Assembly (NCBI GenBank): GCA_019247515.1
Contig: JAFAOS010000397.1
Coordinates: 1 to 47,063 of the forward strand
From: Chloroflexota bacterium
GTDB taxonomy: Bacteria > Chloroflexota > UBA6077 > CF-72
Length of the DNA stretch: 47,063 nucleotides
Direction: 5' to 3'
Position numbers and translations under genes: made by a program. The notes beneath the pieces were generated by a model that was not told the DNA's origin, ran no database searches, and worked only from the letters and a program-made list of their open reading frames with translations. Shown here piece after piece: positions 1 to 8,657 of the stretch. Numbering within the stretch: position 1 is the first letter of the stretch; each line of letters opens with the position of its first letter.

Positions 1-32
1 GAGTCCGGGCAGATTGAAGACCCGCCGCGACG

Positions 33-488
33 TCATCGCGAGCCGTCCCGTCGAGCGCGCCAGGCGTCGACGGCGAACTGCGCCAGCGCTTCCGCGCCTC
101 TGAGCGCGAGCTGCTCGTCTCGGTCGTCGTCGCCGGATCCACTGACACAAAGTCAACCGATAACCTGACTCTCGCGCCGCAAGGTCCACCCGCCGTGTAG
201 CGTGGTCAGTTGCGGGTTGGCCCAGTCGGCGACCGTGCGACCGTCGTGCCGAATCTGCAAACGCCACATCGACGTGTCGCGCCCGATGTACGCGGCGGTC
301 ACCGCCTTGCGCTCCGCGTTGCGCACGTCGACCGGCGTGGCGCCATCCTGGCGGACCTGGTAGACGACCGTGCCACTGGCGTCGACCACCGAAATCGCGA
401 GTGAGCGATGTCTGTCGCGCGCTGAAGCGAGCACCGCCTCGACCGCCATCCGCGCGTCGCGCAAACCCACCGAAAGACTCGAAATCAC
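33..488 (-). pseudogene. GlcG/HbpS-like (DUF336) gene interrupted by an in-frame TGA
   Basis: The open part (488 to 153, 111 residues, GTG start) is the first three quarters of a GlcG/HbpS-like domain and resembles the next gene upstream: both carry QDGA, RxAxAxKAxTAA-like and LTTLxGG stretches. It stops with TGA straight after Val-Ile-Gly. Reading past that TGA in the same frame gives LCVSGSGDDDRDEQLALRG, which matches the paralogue's GIAMSGNSTTRDEALARVG, and the frame stays open to a TGA at 33-35. The full frame has about the paralogue's length. The TGA sits where the paralogue has Gly, so GGA to TGA is the simplest explanation. The start overlaps the upstream stop as GTGA. It is either a recent nonsense pseudogene, a sequencing error, or a leaky stop (TGA followed by C). 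The truncated product would lack the last conserved segment. Confidence 0.72.
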
Positions 489-904
489 GCCTCGAGGCCC
501 AGGGCCGTCAGGCCCACGCGCGCGAGCGCCTCGTCGCGCGTCGTGGAGTTGCCGCTCATGGCGATGCCACCGATGACCTCGCCATGGTGTCGGAGCGCCA
601 GGCCGCCCTGGAGCGTGGTCAGCATCGGATCGCCCCAGTCGTCGAGCGCGCGCTGGCGGCCCTTGACGTGCGCGTCGCGGAAAACGACGGTGTCCAGACC
701 GAGGCTCGCGGCCGTATACGCCTTGGCCCGAGCGCGACTGAGCATCCGCGCCGGCGCGCCGTCCTGACGCAGCAGCAAAATGGGCACGCCGTGCTCGTCG
801 GCAATGGCCAGGGCCGCCGGGCTATCACCTGGAGTTAGCGCGGCGAGTATGGCGTCGCGCGCTCGCTCCGCGTCCTCGAGCCCGAGGCGTGCCTGCTGAA
901 ACAT
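485..904 (-). CDS. GlcG/HbpS-like heme-binding family protein (DUF336)
   Basis: A 139-residue single-domain protein of the GlcG/HbpS family. The family includes heme-binding and accessory proteins often found beside glycolate, diol or aromatic catabolism genes; the exact role is unknown. Visible family features are LAIADEHGVPILLLRQDGA near the N-terminus, then DPMLTTLQGGLALRHHGEVIGG and a C-terminal SGNSTTRDEALARVGL segment. I chose ATG 904; an in-frame ATG at 943 would overlap the divergent bicupin gene, and residues before 904 do not look like the family. A TAAACT box lies 11 bases upstream of ATG 904. The broken paralogue follows with a 4-base GTGA overlap, so the two form a pair, probably by tandem duplication. 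Confidence 0.82.
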   Translation of the reverse strand: MFQQARLGLEDAERARDAILAALTPGDSPAALAIADEHGVPILLLRQDGAPARMLSRARAKAYTAASLGLDTVVFRDAHVKGRQRALDDWGDPMLTTLQGGLALRHHGEVIGGIAMSGNSTTRDEALARVGLTALGLEA

Positions 905-934
905 GCTGCCCCGAGAGTTTACCCTCCTGGGGTG

Positions 935-2134
935 ATGCACCATGATCAGTTCGGCGCGTGGGTCGAACCCACCGGTGACAAGCCGGCCGGGTACTACGTC
1001 TACAAGCGATCACGCAGTCCTTACGAACGCTGGATGGAGGAAGAGGAGATCCCCATCGTGCGCGGCATTGGCGTCCGCGATACGCGCGATGTCAGCCTGG
1101 GCGCCTGGAAGCGCCGCAATGCGCGGGGCGCGTTCCTCTACCTGGACGGACTGGAAGGTGTCAAAGGCATGTACGTGCTCGAAGTGCCTTCCGCGGGCGA
1201 GACGCACCCCGAGCGCCATATCTACGACGAGTTCTTCCTGGTGGTCGAGGGCCGCGGCACGACCGAGGTCTGGCGCGGCTCGGAGAAGAAGCAGGTCTTC
1301 GAGTGGCAGGCCGGCACACTGTTCATGATTCCAATCAACGCGAATTACCGACTCGTCAACGCGACCGGCTCGCCCGCGCTGCTGGTCGCCGCCAACAACG
1401 CGCCGGGCGTGTTCAACATCTTTCAGAGTCATCGCTTCATCTTCGACAACGACTGGGATTTCCACGAGCGGTACGACATGAGCGACGATTTTTTCAAACC
1501 AAAGTCGGAGCTTGAAATGGAGCCGGTGCGCGGCCGGGCGGCCATCCGCTCGAACGTGTTTCCGGATATTGTCAACGCCGAGCTCCCGCTGGACAATCAG
1601 CGCGCCCCCGGCTACCGCCGCATTCAGCCGACGTTCACCGGCTTCATCCAGGATGCGGGTACGGGCGGATTCATTTCGCAATATCCGAGTGGCCGGTATT
1701 CGAAAGCACACTTTCACGCCTCCGGCGCGGTGCTGGTGTGTCTGCGGGGCAAAGGCTACACGTACAACTGGCCAGTTGACGTTGGGCCGACGCCCTGGCA
1801 AGACGGACGCGCGGACCAGGTGCGCGTCCTGGAGTACGTGCCGGGCGGCCTGGTGGCGGCGGCGCCGGGTGGCGGCAACTGGTTCCACCAGCACTTCGGC
1901 GTCGGCCGCGACCCGTTGCGGGTGATCAACTACTGGGGCGGTCCGCACGCGCGCTGGGGGATCGCCGAGGAGCGCGACGACGACGTCAAGGCCGGCAACC
2001 TGTTCGGCATCCACGAAGGCGGTCGGACCATCCTGTATCCCGAGGAGGACCCGTTCATCCGCCAGGAGTACCGCCGCCGACTGGCGGCCGAAGGTGTGGA
2101 ATTCACGATGCCGGAGGAAGCCTTCAGCCGCTGA
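935..2134 (+). CDS. Bicupin domain protein
   Basis: A 399-residue soluble protein with two cupin domains. The first (about residues 80-160) has HPERHIYDEFFLVVEGRG, a cupin motif 1 with His, His and Glu, but its motif 2 region (FMIPINANYRLVNA) has no His. The second (about 250-340) has KAHFHASGAVLVCLRGKG and later NWFHQHFGVG, giving HxH plus a further His, so the C-terminal domain is the likelier metal site. Bicupins of this kind include gentisate dioxygenase relatives and uncharacterised catabolic proteins, so an Fe/Mn-dependent role in aromatic or small-acid catabolism is possible but unproven. A GTG at 932 could also be the start. It is divergent from the GlcG-like pair and 38 bases ahead of the dehydrogenase, probably in one operon. 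Confidence 0.82.
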   Translation: MHHDQFGAWVEPTGDKPAGYYVYKRSRSPYERWMEEEEIPIVRGIGVRDTRDVSLGAWKRRNARGAFLYLDGLEGVKGMYVLEVPSAGETHPERHIYDEFFLVVEGRGTTEVWRGSEKKQVFEWQAGTLFMIPINANYRLVNATGSPALLVAANNAPGVFNIFQSHRFIFDNDWDFHERYDMSDDFFKPKSELEMEPVRGRAAIRSNVFPDIVNAELPLDNQRAPGYRRIQPTFTGFIQDAGTGGFISQYPSGRYSKAHFHASGAVLVCLRGKGYTYNWPVDVGPTPWQDGRADQVRVLEYVPGGLVAAAPGGGNWFHQHFGVGRDPLRVINYWGGPHARWGIAEERDDDVKAGNLFGIHEGGRTILYPEEDPFIRQEYRRRLAAEGVEFTMPEEAFSR

Positions 2135-2172
2135 GTTGGCCGACGAGTGGGAGTCGCTATTACACTCGGAGA

Positions 2173-3141
2173 GTGAAAGCCGTCCAGCTCGTCGCGCCCC
2201 AACAATTGAAATTCGTCGATCTGCCAGCACCTGTCCCCGCCAGTGGGCAGGTGCTGGTGCGCATGGACTACCTGGCCGTCTGCGGCAGCGACCTCAAGTT
2301 CTACGACCGCACCCTGCCAGACGTCATGTATCCGATGGGACCAGGGCGGCCATGCCACGAGTGCGTCGGCACCGTCGAGGTCAGCACGGTCCCGCAGTTC
2401 GAGCCTGGCCAGCGCGTCATCGCCTTGATTCAGACCGGCGGGATGGTCGAGAGCGCCGCACTGCCCGCCGAGCTCCTGGTGCCCTTGCCGGAATCGGACA
2501 TCGACCCGGCGCTCTGGGTGCTGTGTCAGCCGATGGGCACCGTCATGTACGCGGTCGACCGTATCGGCAGCGTGCTGGGCAGGCGCGTGGTGGTGGTCGG
2601 CGCGGGTCCGATTGGCCTGTGCTTTGCGGATCTGATGGTCCGCCACGGCGCTCGCCAGGTCATCGTCACCGACGTTCACCAGTACCGTTTGGATACCGCG
2701 CGGAAACTTGGCGCCACCCATACCATCAATGCCGCCGACGAGGACGTGCGCGAGCGGGTCGCCGCGATTACCGGTGGGCAGATGGCCGACGTCTCCATCG
2801 AGGCGTGCGGTCTCCCCGAAACCTACCAGCAGGTCTTCGACGTGCTGCGCAAGCAGGGCACGGTCGCGATCTTTGGCATCCCGCACCTCGAGGACTCGTT
2901 CAGCTTGCACTGGGACCACGTGTACAGCAAGCTGCCCAACATCATCGTCACCAATAGCGCCGCCGCGGGCGAGCGCACGAGCTGGGTGAAATTGTGTGTG
3001 GACCTGGTGGCCGACGGGCGTCTCGACCTGTCGTACCTGGCGACGCATCGCTTCAGTTGGGACGAGGTGCCAGCTGCCTTCGACTTCTACAGCACCAAGA
3101 AGGACGGCGCGCTCAAGTGCCTGATCCACGTGCGGGACTGA
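2173..3141 (+). CDS. Zinc-type medium-chain alcohol dehydrogenase family protein
   Basis: A 322-residue MDR-family oxidoreductase. The N-terminal GroES-like half contains AVCGSDLKFYD (first zinc-ligand Cys) and CHECVGTVE (the GHE-like segment). The Rossmann half contains VVVGAGPIGLCFADLM, then an acidic residue in VTDVHQ, suggesting NAD preference. The four-Cys structural zinc lobe of classical alcohol dehydrogenases is absent, so this is a short-lobe variant. The start is GTG with GGAG directly upstream. It follows the bicupin gene closely on the same strand. The substrate is unknown; sugar, polyol or hydroxy-acid oxidation are all possible. Confidence 0.85.
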   Translation: MKAVQLVAPQQLKFVDLPAPVPASGQVLVRMDYLAVCGSDLKFYDRTLPDVMYPMGPGRPCHECVGTVEVSTVPQFEPGQRVIALIQTGGMVESAALPAELLVPLPESDIDPALWVLCQPMGTVMYAVDRIGSVLGRRVVVVGAGPIGLCFADLMVRHGARQVIVTDVHQYRLDTARKLGATHTINAADEDVRERVAAITGGQMADVSIEACGLPETYQQVFDVLRKQGTVAIFGIPHLEDSFSLHWDHVYSKLPNIIVTNSAAAGERTSWVKLCVDLVADGRLDLSYLATHRFSWDEVPAAFDFYSTKKDGALKCLIHVRD

Positions 3142-3160
3142 GCGGCGGGATCGCGTTCAG

Positions 3161-3859
3161 CTAATCGGTGACCAGGCGGTAGCCGACGCCCGGTTCGGTG
3201 ACGATGCGCCGCCGTGATGCGTCACTGGACTCCAGCTTCTTGCGGAGCCGAGCCACGTACACGTGCAGCGAGTGCGCCTGCGCGGGGTAGCTGGAGCCCC
3301 AGACCGCGTCGGTAATCATCCGATCCGTCAGCAGCTTGTCGGGATTCGTAGCGAACAGTTTCAGCAAGTCCCACTCGGTGGGCGTCAGGTGGATATCCGT
3401 GCCGTCGATACTGACGCGTCGGCGCTCGATGTCGAGCTCCATGTCGCCGAAGCGCACCACCGGGTCGGTGCCGGTCGACGGTCGCGCCGCGTGCCGCAGC
3501 GCGACGCGAACGCGCGCGAGCAGCTCATTGACGCCAAACGGTTTGGTCAAATAGTCGTCGGCCCCGAGGTCCAGCGCCACCACCTTGTCGCGCTCTGATT
3601 CGTGTGCCGAAAGAATCACGACCGGCGTGCTGGCCCGTTCACGGATCGCGCGCAGGACGTCGAGTCCATCGACGTCCGGCAAGCCGAGGTCGAGAAGCAC
3701 CAGGTCCGGCCGGCGCCGGTTGTAGACCTCCAGCGCCTCCTCACCGGTGGTCGCCGTGTCGACACGAAAGTCGTGTCGTCCCAGGTTCGTCTGCACCGCC
3801 CGCAGAATGCCGGGCTCGTCGTCGACCACCAGGACACGTGCTCCGGTTGGATGCGTCAC
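3161..3859 (-). CDS. kdpE: OmpR-family response regulator, KdpE type
   Basis: A 232-residue regulator with an N-terminal receiver domain (VLVVDDEPGILRAV acidic pocket, phosphoacceptor Asp in LVLLDLGLPDVDG, Thr/Ser in VVILSAHES, Lys in YLTKPFG) and a C-terminal winged-helix DNA-binding domain (LTPTEWDLLKLF, then HVYVARLRKKLE and VGYRLV). It resembles KdpE, which activates potassium-pump genes in many bacteria. No kdpFABC is in the window, so its targets here are unknown. The GTG start overlaps the kinase stop as GTGA, so the two are translationally coupled. It ends 19 bases from the convergent dehydrogenase. Confidence 0.88.
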   Translation of the reverse strand: MTHPTGARVLVVDDEPGILRAVQTNLGRHDFRVDTATTGEEALEVYNRRRPDLVLLDLGLPDVDGLDVLRAIRERASTPVVILSAHESERDKVVALDLGADDYLTKPFGVNELLARVRVALRHAARPSTGTDPVVRFGDMELDIERRRVSIDGTDIHLTPTEWDLLKLFATNPDKLLTDRMITDAVWGSSYPAQAHSLHVYVARLRKKLESSDASRRRIVTEPGVGYRLVTD

Positions 3860-5445
3860 GGGGCGACGTTTCCAACTGGGGCCATATCCGCCGGTACTTC
3901 AGTCAGCGGCAGTGTGAACGTGAAACGCGCGCCGCCGTCAGCTCGGTTTTCCACCCAGACGCGGCCGCCATGCGCCTCGACCAGCCCTTTGACAATCGCC
4001 AGCCCGAGGCCAAGACCCCGCGGACGCGAGCTCGTTTCCAGCACCCGATAGAACGGGTCGAACACGTGTGGCAGAGCCGCCGGTGGGATGCCCGGTCCAC
4101 GGTCCTGGACACTGACTATCGCCTCCGGAGCCTGGATACGGACGATGAGGTCGATGTGTGTGTCGACTGGCGCATACTTGGCGGCATTTTCGACCAGGTT
4201 GTAAACCACCTCGCCGATTTCCACCGGATCGAACCACATGGGCGGTAATTCGGGTGGAACATCGACACGCAGCTGGTGGCGGCGGGTCACCGGCTTCAGT
4301 CGGTCGACGACGTCGAGGACGACAGTTTCGACCTCCTGCCAGCTCTTGTTCGGGTGCAGGCTGCCGCCCTCGATGCGGGACAGGTCCAGCAGGTTGCCCA
4401 CGAGGTGATTGAGATGGTCAGCCTCTTCTTCGATCGCCTGGGCGAAGTCCTGTCGCTCCTGTTCCGTCCAGGCGACGTCCTGCTGGCGCAAGCTTCCAGC
4501 CGAGGCCATGATCGTCGCCAGTGGCGTCCGCAAGTCGTGGGACACGGCGTTGAGCAGGGCGGCCCGCAGTGCGTCCGTGCGACGCAGAATCTCGGCTTCG
4601 GTGGCTTCCTCGCGCAGGCGAGCGCGCTCGTGCGCCTGGCCAATCTGGGCCGCGGCGGCCGAGACGAGCCGATTATCCGAAGCGTCGAAATGCTCGGAGG
4701 TGCCGACCAGCAGCAAAGCACCCACACGCTTGTCGCTGACTCGCACCGGCACCAGGTGGACGTCCTCCGACGATTCCGCGCGGCGCGTGGGACGCACCAC
4801 GCGCACCCAGCGTCCAGGCGCGGCGTGGTCGTGGGGCGACGGCGCGGGGCCCGGCTGCATCACTCGCGCCGCGTCGCGGGTACCGCGCACAGCGGCCAGA
4901 GCGTCAGGATCGCCAGCGGAGACCCAGGTCACCGCCGTCCCCGGCTGCCACAGCTCGATGCCGACCCCCTTGACCTGCAGCTCCTGGCGCAGGCGTTCCG
5001 CCACCGCCTCCAGAACGGGCTCTGAGCTGCCCTCACCCAACAGGCGCACCACGTCGTACAGGACCATCGCCTCGCGCTCGCGCTGCTGCGCCTCGCGGGC
5101 GCGCGCGCGCTGACCCGCCGCCAGCTGGCCCGTGACGATCGCGGTCAACAGGAAAAACAGCAGCGACACCCACTCATCGGGATCGTTGACCGTGAGCTGG
5201 TGCTGCGGCGTGACGAAGAACCAGTCGAAGACCAGAAACGCGAGGACCGAGGCGAAAACAGCTGGGCCGCGTCCGAAAGCGACGGCGCTGGCCATCACGG
5301 CCAGCAAGTACAGCATCGAGCTGTTGGCCAGGCTCACCTGCCCCAGAACCAGACCGATGAACAGGCTGACCAGCACCACGGCGGCCAGCGCGCCGCTGTA
5401 GCCGAGCAGCCAGGATCGCCAGCGAGGGGGCAGCGGATGGCTCAC
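3856..5445 (-). CDS. Membrane sensor histidine kinase, KdpD C-terminal type
   Basis: A 529-residue kinase. Four membrane helices of the KdpD-type (DUF4118) sensor lie at about residues 12-115, followed by a linker and GAF-like region (about 125-285), HisKA with LLNAVSHDLRTPLA (phosphoacceptor His), and HATPase with NLVENAAKYAP, DRGPGIPPAA, FDPFYR and GLGLGLAIVKGL. Classical KdpD is about 900 residues and begins with a Usp-like cytosolic region carrying a P-loop; that part is missing, and the upstream frame belongs to another gene, so this is a short form, not a visible truncation. The start is GTG. It is 25 bases behind the CoA-transferase and coupled to kdpE. Confidence 0.86.
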   Translation of the reverse strand: MSHPLPPRWRSWLLGYSGALAAVVLVSLFIGLVLGQVSLANSSMLYLLAVMASAVAFGRGPAVFASVLAFLVFDWFFVTPQHQLTVNDPDEWVSLLFFLLTAIVTGQLAAGQRARAREAQQREREAMVLYDVVRLLGEGSSEPVLEAVAERLRQELQVKGVGIELWQPGTAVTWVSAGDPDALAAVRGTRDAARVMQPGPAPSPHDHAAPGRWVRVVRPTRRAESSEDVHLVPVRVSDKRVGALLLVGTSEHFDASDNRLVSAAAAQIGQAHERARLREEATEAEILRRTDALRAALLNAVSHDLRTPLATIMASAGSLRQQDVAWTEQERQDFAQAIEEEADHLNHLVGNLLDLSRIEGGSLHPNKSWQEVETVVLDVVDRLKPVTRRHQLRVDVPPELPPMWFDPVEIGEVVYNLVENAAKYAPVDTHIDLIVRIQAPEAIVSVQDRGPGIPPAALPHVFDPFYRVLETSSRPRGLGLGLAIVKGLVEAHGGRVWVENRADGGARFTFTLPLTEVPADMAPVGNVAP

Positions 5446-5470
5446 GGCCCGAGTATCACATGAAGTCGGC

Positions 5471-7753
5471 TCAGCGGTAGTTCTGGATCGCGACGACCGT
5501 GAATGGTTCGCCCTGCTTCAGTGCACCCGAGGCGATCAGCGAATCGATCTCGGCGGCGGGGACGCCAGCATCGGCGAGCACGTCGCGGCTGTGCTCGCCG
5601 ATGCCCGGCGCGGTGAACACGCGCTGCTCCTGGGTCCGACTGAACCGCGCGTAGCGGTTGGTCGCGTAAAAGGGCGTGCCATCCTGCATGTGGAGGGTGG
5701 TGAACATGTCGAGATCGCGCAGCTCCGGATCGTCGGGCAGATCGCCCGGTAGGCGGGCAGGGACCGCGGGCACGCCGGCCGACGCCAGCTCGGCCACGGC
5801 CTCTGCCATACCTTTCGACTCGAAGTACTTCTGGATGACGGCGGTGAGATCGAGATCTGTGGAACCCGTCTCCGTCTCGTGCACGATCCCGGCGCGTTGA
5901 AGCGCGGCCACGTCCGGGGCCTGCAGCCGCAGCCAGCCGTCCCGCGTCCGATAAAAACGGTCGAGCGCTGACGGGCCTTCGAAGTCGCAGCCGCCGCGGA
6001 CCGACGGTCGGCGACCCTTGAATCGCACCAGCTCGCCCGACTGCATCTGAGCCGAGCAGCCGAGCAGCGAGGTCCAGATGCGCTGCCCGTCGCCGGTCCG
6101 CTCGCGGTGGAGGAGTCCGAGACAGATGCCAAACACGGCCACCGTCGCGGCGGTGATGTCGTTGATGGGAATCGTAAAGAGCACCGGATCGCACTCGCCG
6201 CCCTGGGCGGTCATCATTCCGCTCATCGCCTGCAACACCGGGTCGAAGCCCGGCTTGACGGCGAACTCGCCGTTTTCGCCAAACCCATTGACGGAGAATG
6301 TGACGATGTCCGGTCTGACCTTCTGAAGGCTGGCGTAGTCGATGCCGAGGCGCTTCAGAACACCCAGTCGCGAGTTGTCCAGCACGACGTCGGCGGTGCG
6401 CACGAGTGCGTAGAACGCCTGGCGCGCTTCCGCGGACGTGAGGTTGATCGCCAGGCCGCGCTGGCCGCGGTTGTACGTGAAGCCCGTCTCGCGGAACGGA
6501 TCGCCGGCCGGTGTTTCCACCTTGATCACGTCGGCGCCCAGGTCCGCCAGCAGCGCACCGGCGTACGGACCGGCCAGGATCGTGCCGAGGTCCAGCACGC
6601 GGACGCCCGCCAGCGGCCCAGAACTGGAGATGGGCGGCGAACCGGTTGGCGGCGGGCACGCCGGCCACGGTTTTGCCGTGCGAGTGTGCTGCCCCAGAGC
6701 TGGCGCCGGAGTCCGCACGCTGCCCGGAGTCCCGGTCATGACCAGCGGCACTCCAGGCATCGTCACCGGACCGCGCTCGGGATCCTCGATCTCGACGCGC
6801 AGCTTGTTGGCTTGCAGTTGCGGATGGTCGAGCCATTCGTCGCGCTCGCCGAGCGGACCGGCCGGACAGTCGCCGGCCTCCAGGCGGGCGAGCCACTCGT
6901 CTCGCGGGCGGCTCCGAAACGCGTCCCCCAGGGTCTTGCGGACCCAACCCCGATTCTCGGGCAGCAACATCCGCGCCGGCACGCTCTGGATGCGCTCGTC
7001 GGCATAGATGTCCACGCCGAGGACCTTGAAGGCGTTCACCTGGAACTTGGGCGTCAGCGCCGCGAGGAAGAGCCACTCGTCGTCGGCGCACTGATAGGTC
7101 GTGTAACACGGGTGACGGCCACCGGGCCCCACGTTGGTCGGCAGCACCGACTGACTGGGCACGATGATCAGCGTCCCGACCGAGCTGACCATCACGCCAT
7201 GCACACCCGCGACCGTCACGACCTGACCGAATCCCGAGCGCTGGCGCTCGACCAGCGCCGCGGCGGTCGAGGCGGCAGCCCAGTGGCCCTGGACGTACAG
7301 CGGCAATGGATAGACCAGGTCGATGGGGCCGCCGTTGAATGACGATTGTCGGCGTGCCGGCCCGGCCATCGCGCTCAACAACGGATGCGACTCGGCGCCG
7401 CCGGCCCAGGGCGTCAGGTTGGGCGCATACGGTGGCGCGTAGAGCACGATCAGGTGCGGATAGCGCTCGACGAGACCCTCCGAATCCAGGTCTGACCCTT
7501 CTTGCCCGCTCAGCACACAAACGTCCGCGCCGGCCAGCCAGTCGTGGACCGCGCCCGATCCGGGCTCGAGGACGATGCCGCGCTTGTTGCGGTTCCACAC
7601 CGCGAAGCCGGGCAGCGCCCGCGCGGGGTCGCCCCGCGGTGGCTCGACCTTGACCACGTCGGCGCCGAAGTCGGCCAGCAGCATGGCTGCCAGTGGCCCC
7701 GCGATACCCCGGCTGAGGTCCAGGACGCGGATACCGTCGAGCGCGGCGCTCAC
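5471..7753 (-). CDS. Tandem-domain CaiB/BaiF family CoA-transferase
   Basis: A 760-residue protein made of two class III CoA-transferase domains in one chain. Domain 1 (about 1-330) begins IRVLDLSRGIAGPLAAMLLADFGADVVKVEPP; domain 2 (about 375-755) begins with the equivalent VRVLDLGTILAGPYAGALLADLGADVIKVETP. Single-domain relatives of about 400 residues work as interlocked dimers, so the fusion probably folds as a built-in dimer. In domain 2, GFDPVLQAMSG keeps the Asp expected to carry the acyl anhydride intermediate; the matching place in domain 1 reads ESHPLLSAMAG, with no Asp. The start is GTG. It lies 18 bases downstream of the SDR gene, suggesting joint work on a CoA-activated acid. The substrate cannot be named. 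Confidence 0.85.
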   Translation of the reverse strand: MSAALDGIRVLDLSRGIAGPLAAMLLADFGADVVKVEPPRGDPARALPGFAVWNRNKRGIVLEPGSGAVHDWLAGADVCVLSGQEGSDLDSEGLVERYPHLIVLYAPPYAPNLTPWAGGAESHPLLSAMAGPARRQSSFNGGPIDLVYPLPLYVQGHWAAASTAAALVERQRSGFGQVVTVAGVHGVMVSSVGTLIIVPSQSVLPTNVGPGGRHPCYTTYQCADDEWLFLAALTPKFQVNAFKVLGVDIYADERIQSVPARMLLPENRGWVRKTLGDAFRSRPRDEWLARLEAGDCPAGPLGERDEWLDHPQLQANKLRVEIEDPERGPVTMPGVPLVMTGTPGSVRTPAPALGQHTRTAKPWPACPPPTGSPPISSSGPLAGVRVLDLGTILAGPYAGALLADLGADVIKVETPAGDPFRETGFTYNRGQRGLAINLTSAEARQAFYALVRTADVVLDNSRLGVLKRLGIDYASLQKVRPDIVTFSVNGFGENGEFAVKPGFDPVLQAMSGMMTAQGGECDPVLFTIPINDITAATVAVFGICLGLLHRERTGDGQRIWTSLLGCSAQMQSGELVRFKGRRPSVRGGCDFEGPSALDRFYRTRDGWLRLQAPDVAALQRAGIVHETETGSTDLDLTAVIQKYFESKGMAEAVAELASAGVPAVPARLPGDLPDDPELRDLDMFTTLHMQDGTPFYATNRYARFSRTQEQRVFTAPGIGEHSRDVLADAGVPAAEIDSLIASGALKQGEPFTVVAIQNYR

Positions 7754-7771
7754 GTCAAAGCAGGATACTTA

Positions 7772-8593
7772 CTAGCGCCGCGGCTCGTCGCCCACGCTGC
7801 GTGCCGCGCTCGTCAGGCTGACGCCGCCGTCGACGCACAGCAACTGTCCGGTCACCCAGCGTGCTTCAGGGCTCGCCAGGTAGACGGCCGCCCAGCCGAC
7901 ATCCCAGGCCGTGCCTTCGGTGCCCAGCAGCGAGGACCGCGCGCGCGTCGCGCGTTGCTCCGGGGTCATGCCGGCGCTGGCGACGCCGGGCGTGTACACC
8001 GGCCCGGGCAGGATGGCGTTGACCCGAATGCCCTGCGCGGCGTGGTCGACGGCCATCGCGATGGTCAGCGCGTTCACGGCGCCCTTCGACGTGGTGTACG
8101 GCGTCAAGCCGCGCGGCCGGATGGACGAGATCGAGGACACGTTGGTGATCGCTCCTCCCCCGTTGGCGGCCATGACCGGAATGACGTGCCGCGCCATCAG
8201 CATCATGCTCTTGACATTGACCTGCATGATCTGGTCCCACGCTTCCAGGTCGATGTCGACGACGCTGCCGTTGCCGCCGATACCCACGTTGTTGTGGAGG
8301 ATGTCGATGCGGCCGTAGCGTCGGACGGCTTCGTCGACGATGCGCTGACAGTCCTGGGCGCGGGTGACGTCGGCTTCGACGACGCTGGCTTCGCCATGCT
8401 CGTCGGCGATCATGCCGAGCGTCTGGTCGGCCCACTCGGCGACGCTGTCGACCAGGAGCACCCGCGCGCCTTCGCGGGCAAAGAGGATGGCCGCGGCGCG
8501 ACCGTTGCCGACGCCGGGCGCCCGCGAGCCGGCGCCGGTGACGATGGCGACCATGCCGGCGAGTCGCCCGTGCGGCCGTGAATCAGTCGTCAC
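7772..8593 (-). CDS. Short-chain dehydrogenase/reductase
   Basis: A 273-residue SDR. It has an NAD(P)-binding stretch AIVTGAGSRAPGVGNGRAAA, which is longer between the Gly residues than classical TGxxxGIG, followed by LLVDS (acidic residue, favouring NAD), HNNVGIGG, catalytic Ser in TNVSSISS and the YTTSK catalytic Tyr/Lys pair, then NAILPGPVYTPG and a C-terminal TGQLLCVDGG. The GTG start is the first possible one downstream of a repeat-rich spacer. It leads an apparent operon with the CoA-transferase and possibly kdpDE. The substrate is unknown. Confidence 0.87.
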   Translation of the reverse strand: MTTDSRPHGRLAGMVAIVTGAGSRAPGVGNGRAAAILFAREGARVLLVDSVAEWADQTLGMIADEHGEASVVEADVTRAQDCQRIVDEAVRRYGRIDILHNNVGIGGNGSVVDIDLEAWDQIMQVNVKSMMLMARHVIPVMAANGGGAITNVSSISSIRPRGLTPYTTSKGAVNALTIAMAVDHAAQGIRVNAILPGPVYTPGVASAGMTPEQRATRARSSLLGTEGTAWDVGWAAVYLASPEARWVTGQLLCVDGGVSLTSAARSVGDEPRR

Positions 8594-8657
8594 GGCGGGG
8601 GATTGCCTCGTACCTCACGTAGTGTCGAAGTGTAAACACAAGGAGAAGTCCTCCGGG

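Noticed and set aside
153..155. In-frame TGA as selenocysteine or as a recoded Gly codon
   Set aside because: The paralogue has Gly, not Cys, at this place, no selenocysteine hairpin was seen, and TGA is used as a normal stop at many ATGA and GTGA junctions in the window.
3161..5445. Potassium-pump regulon
   Set aside because: No kdpFABC gene is present in the window; only the regulators resemble the Kdp system.
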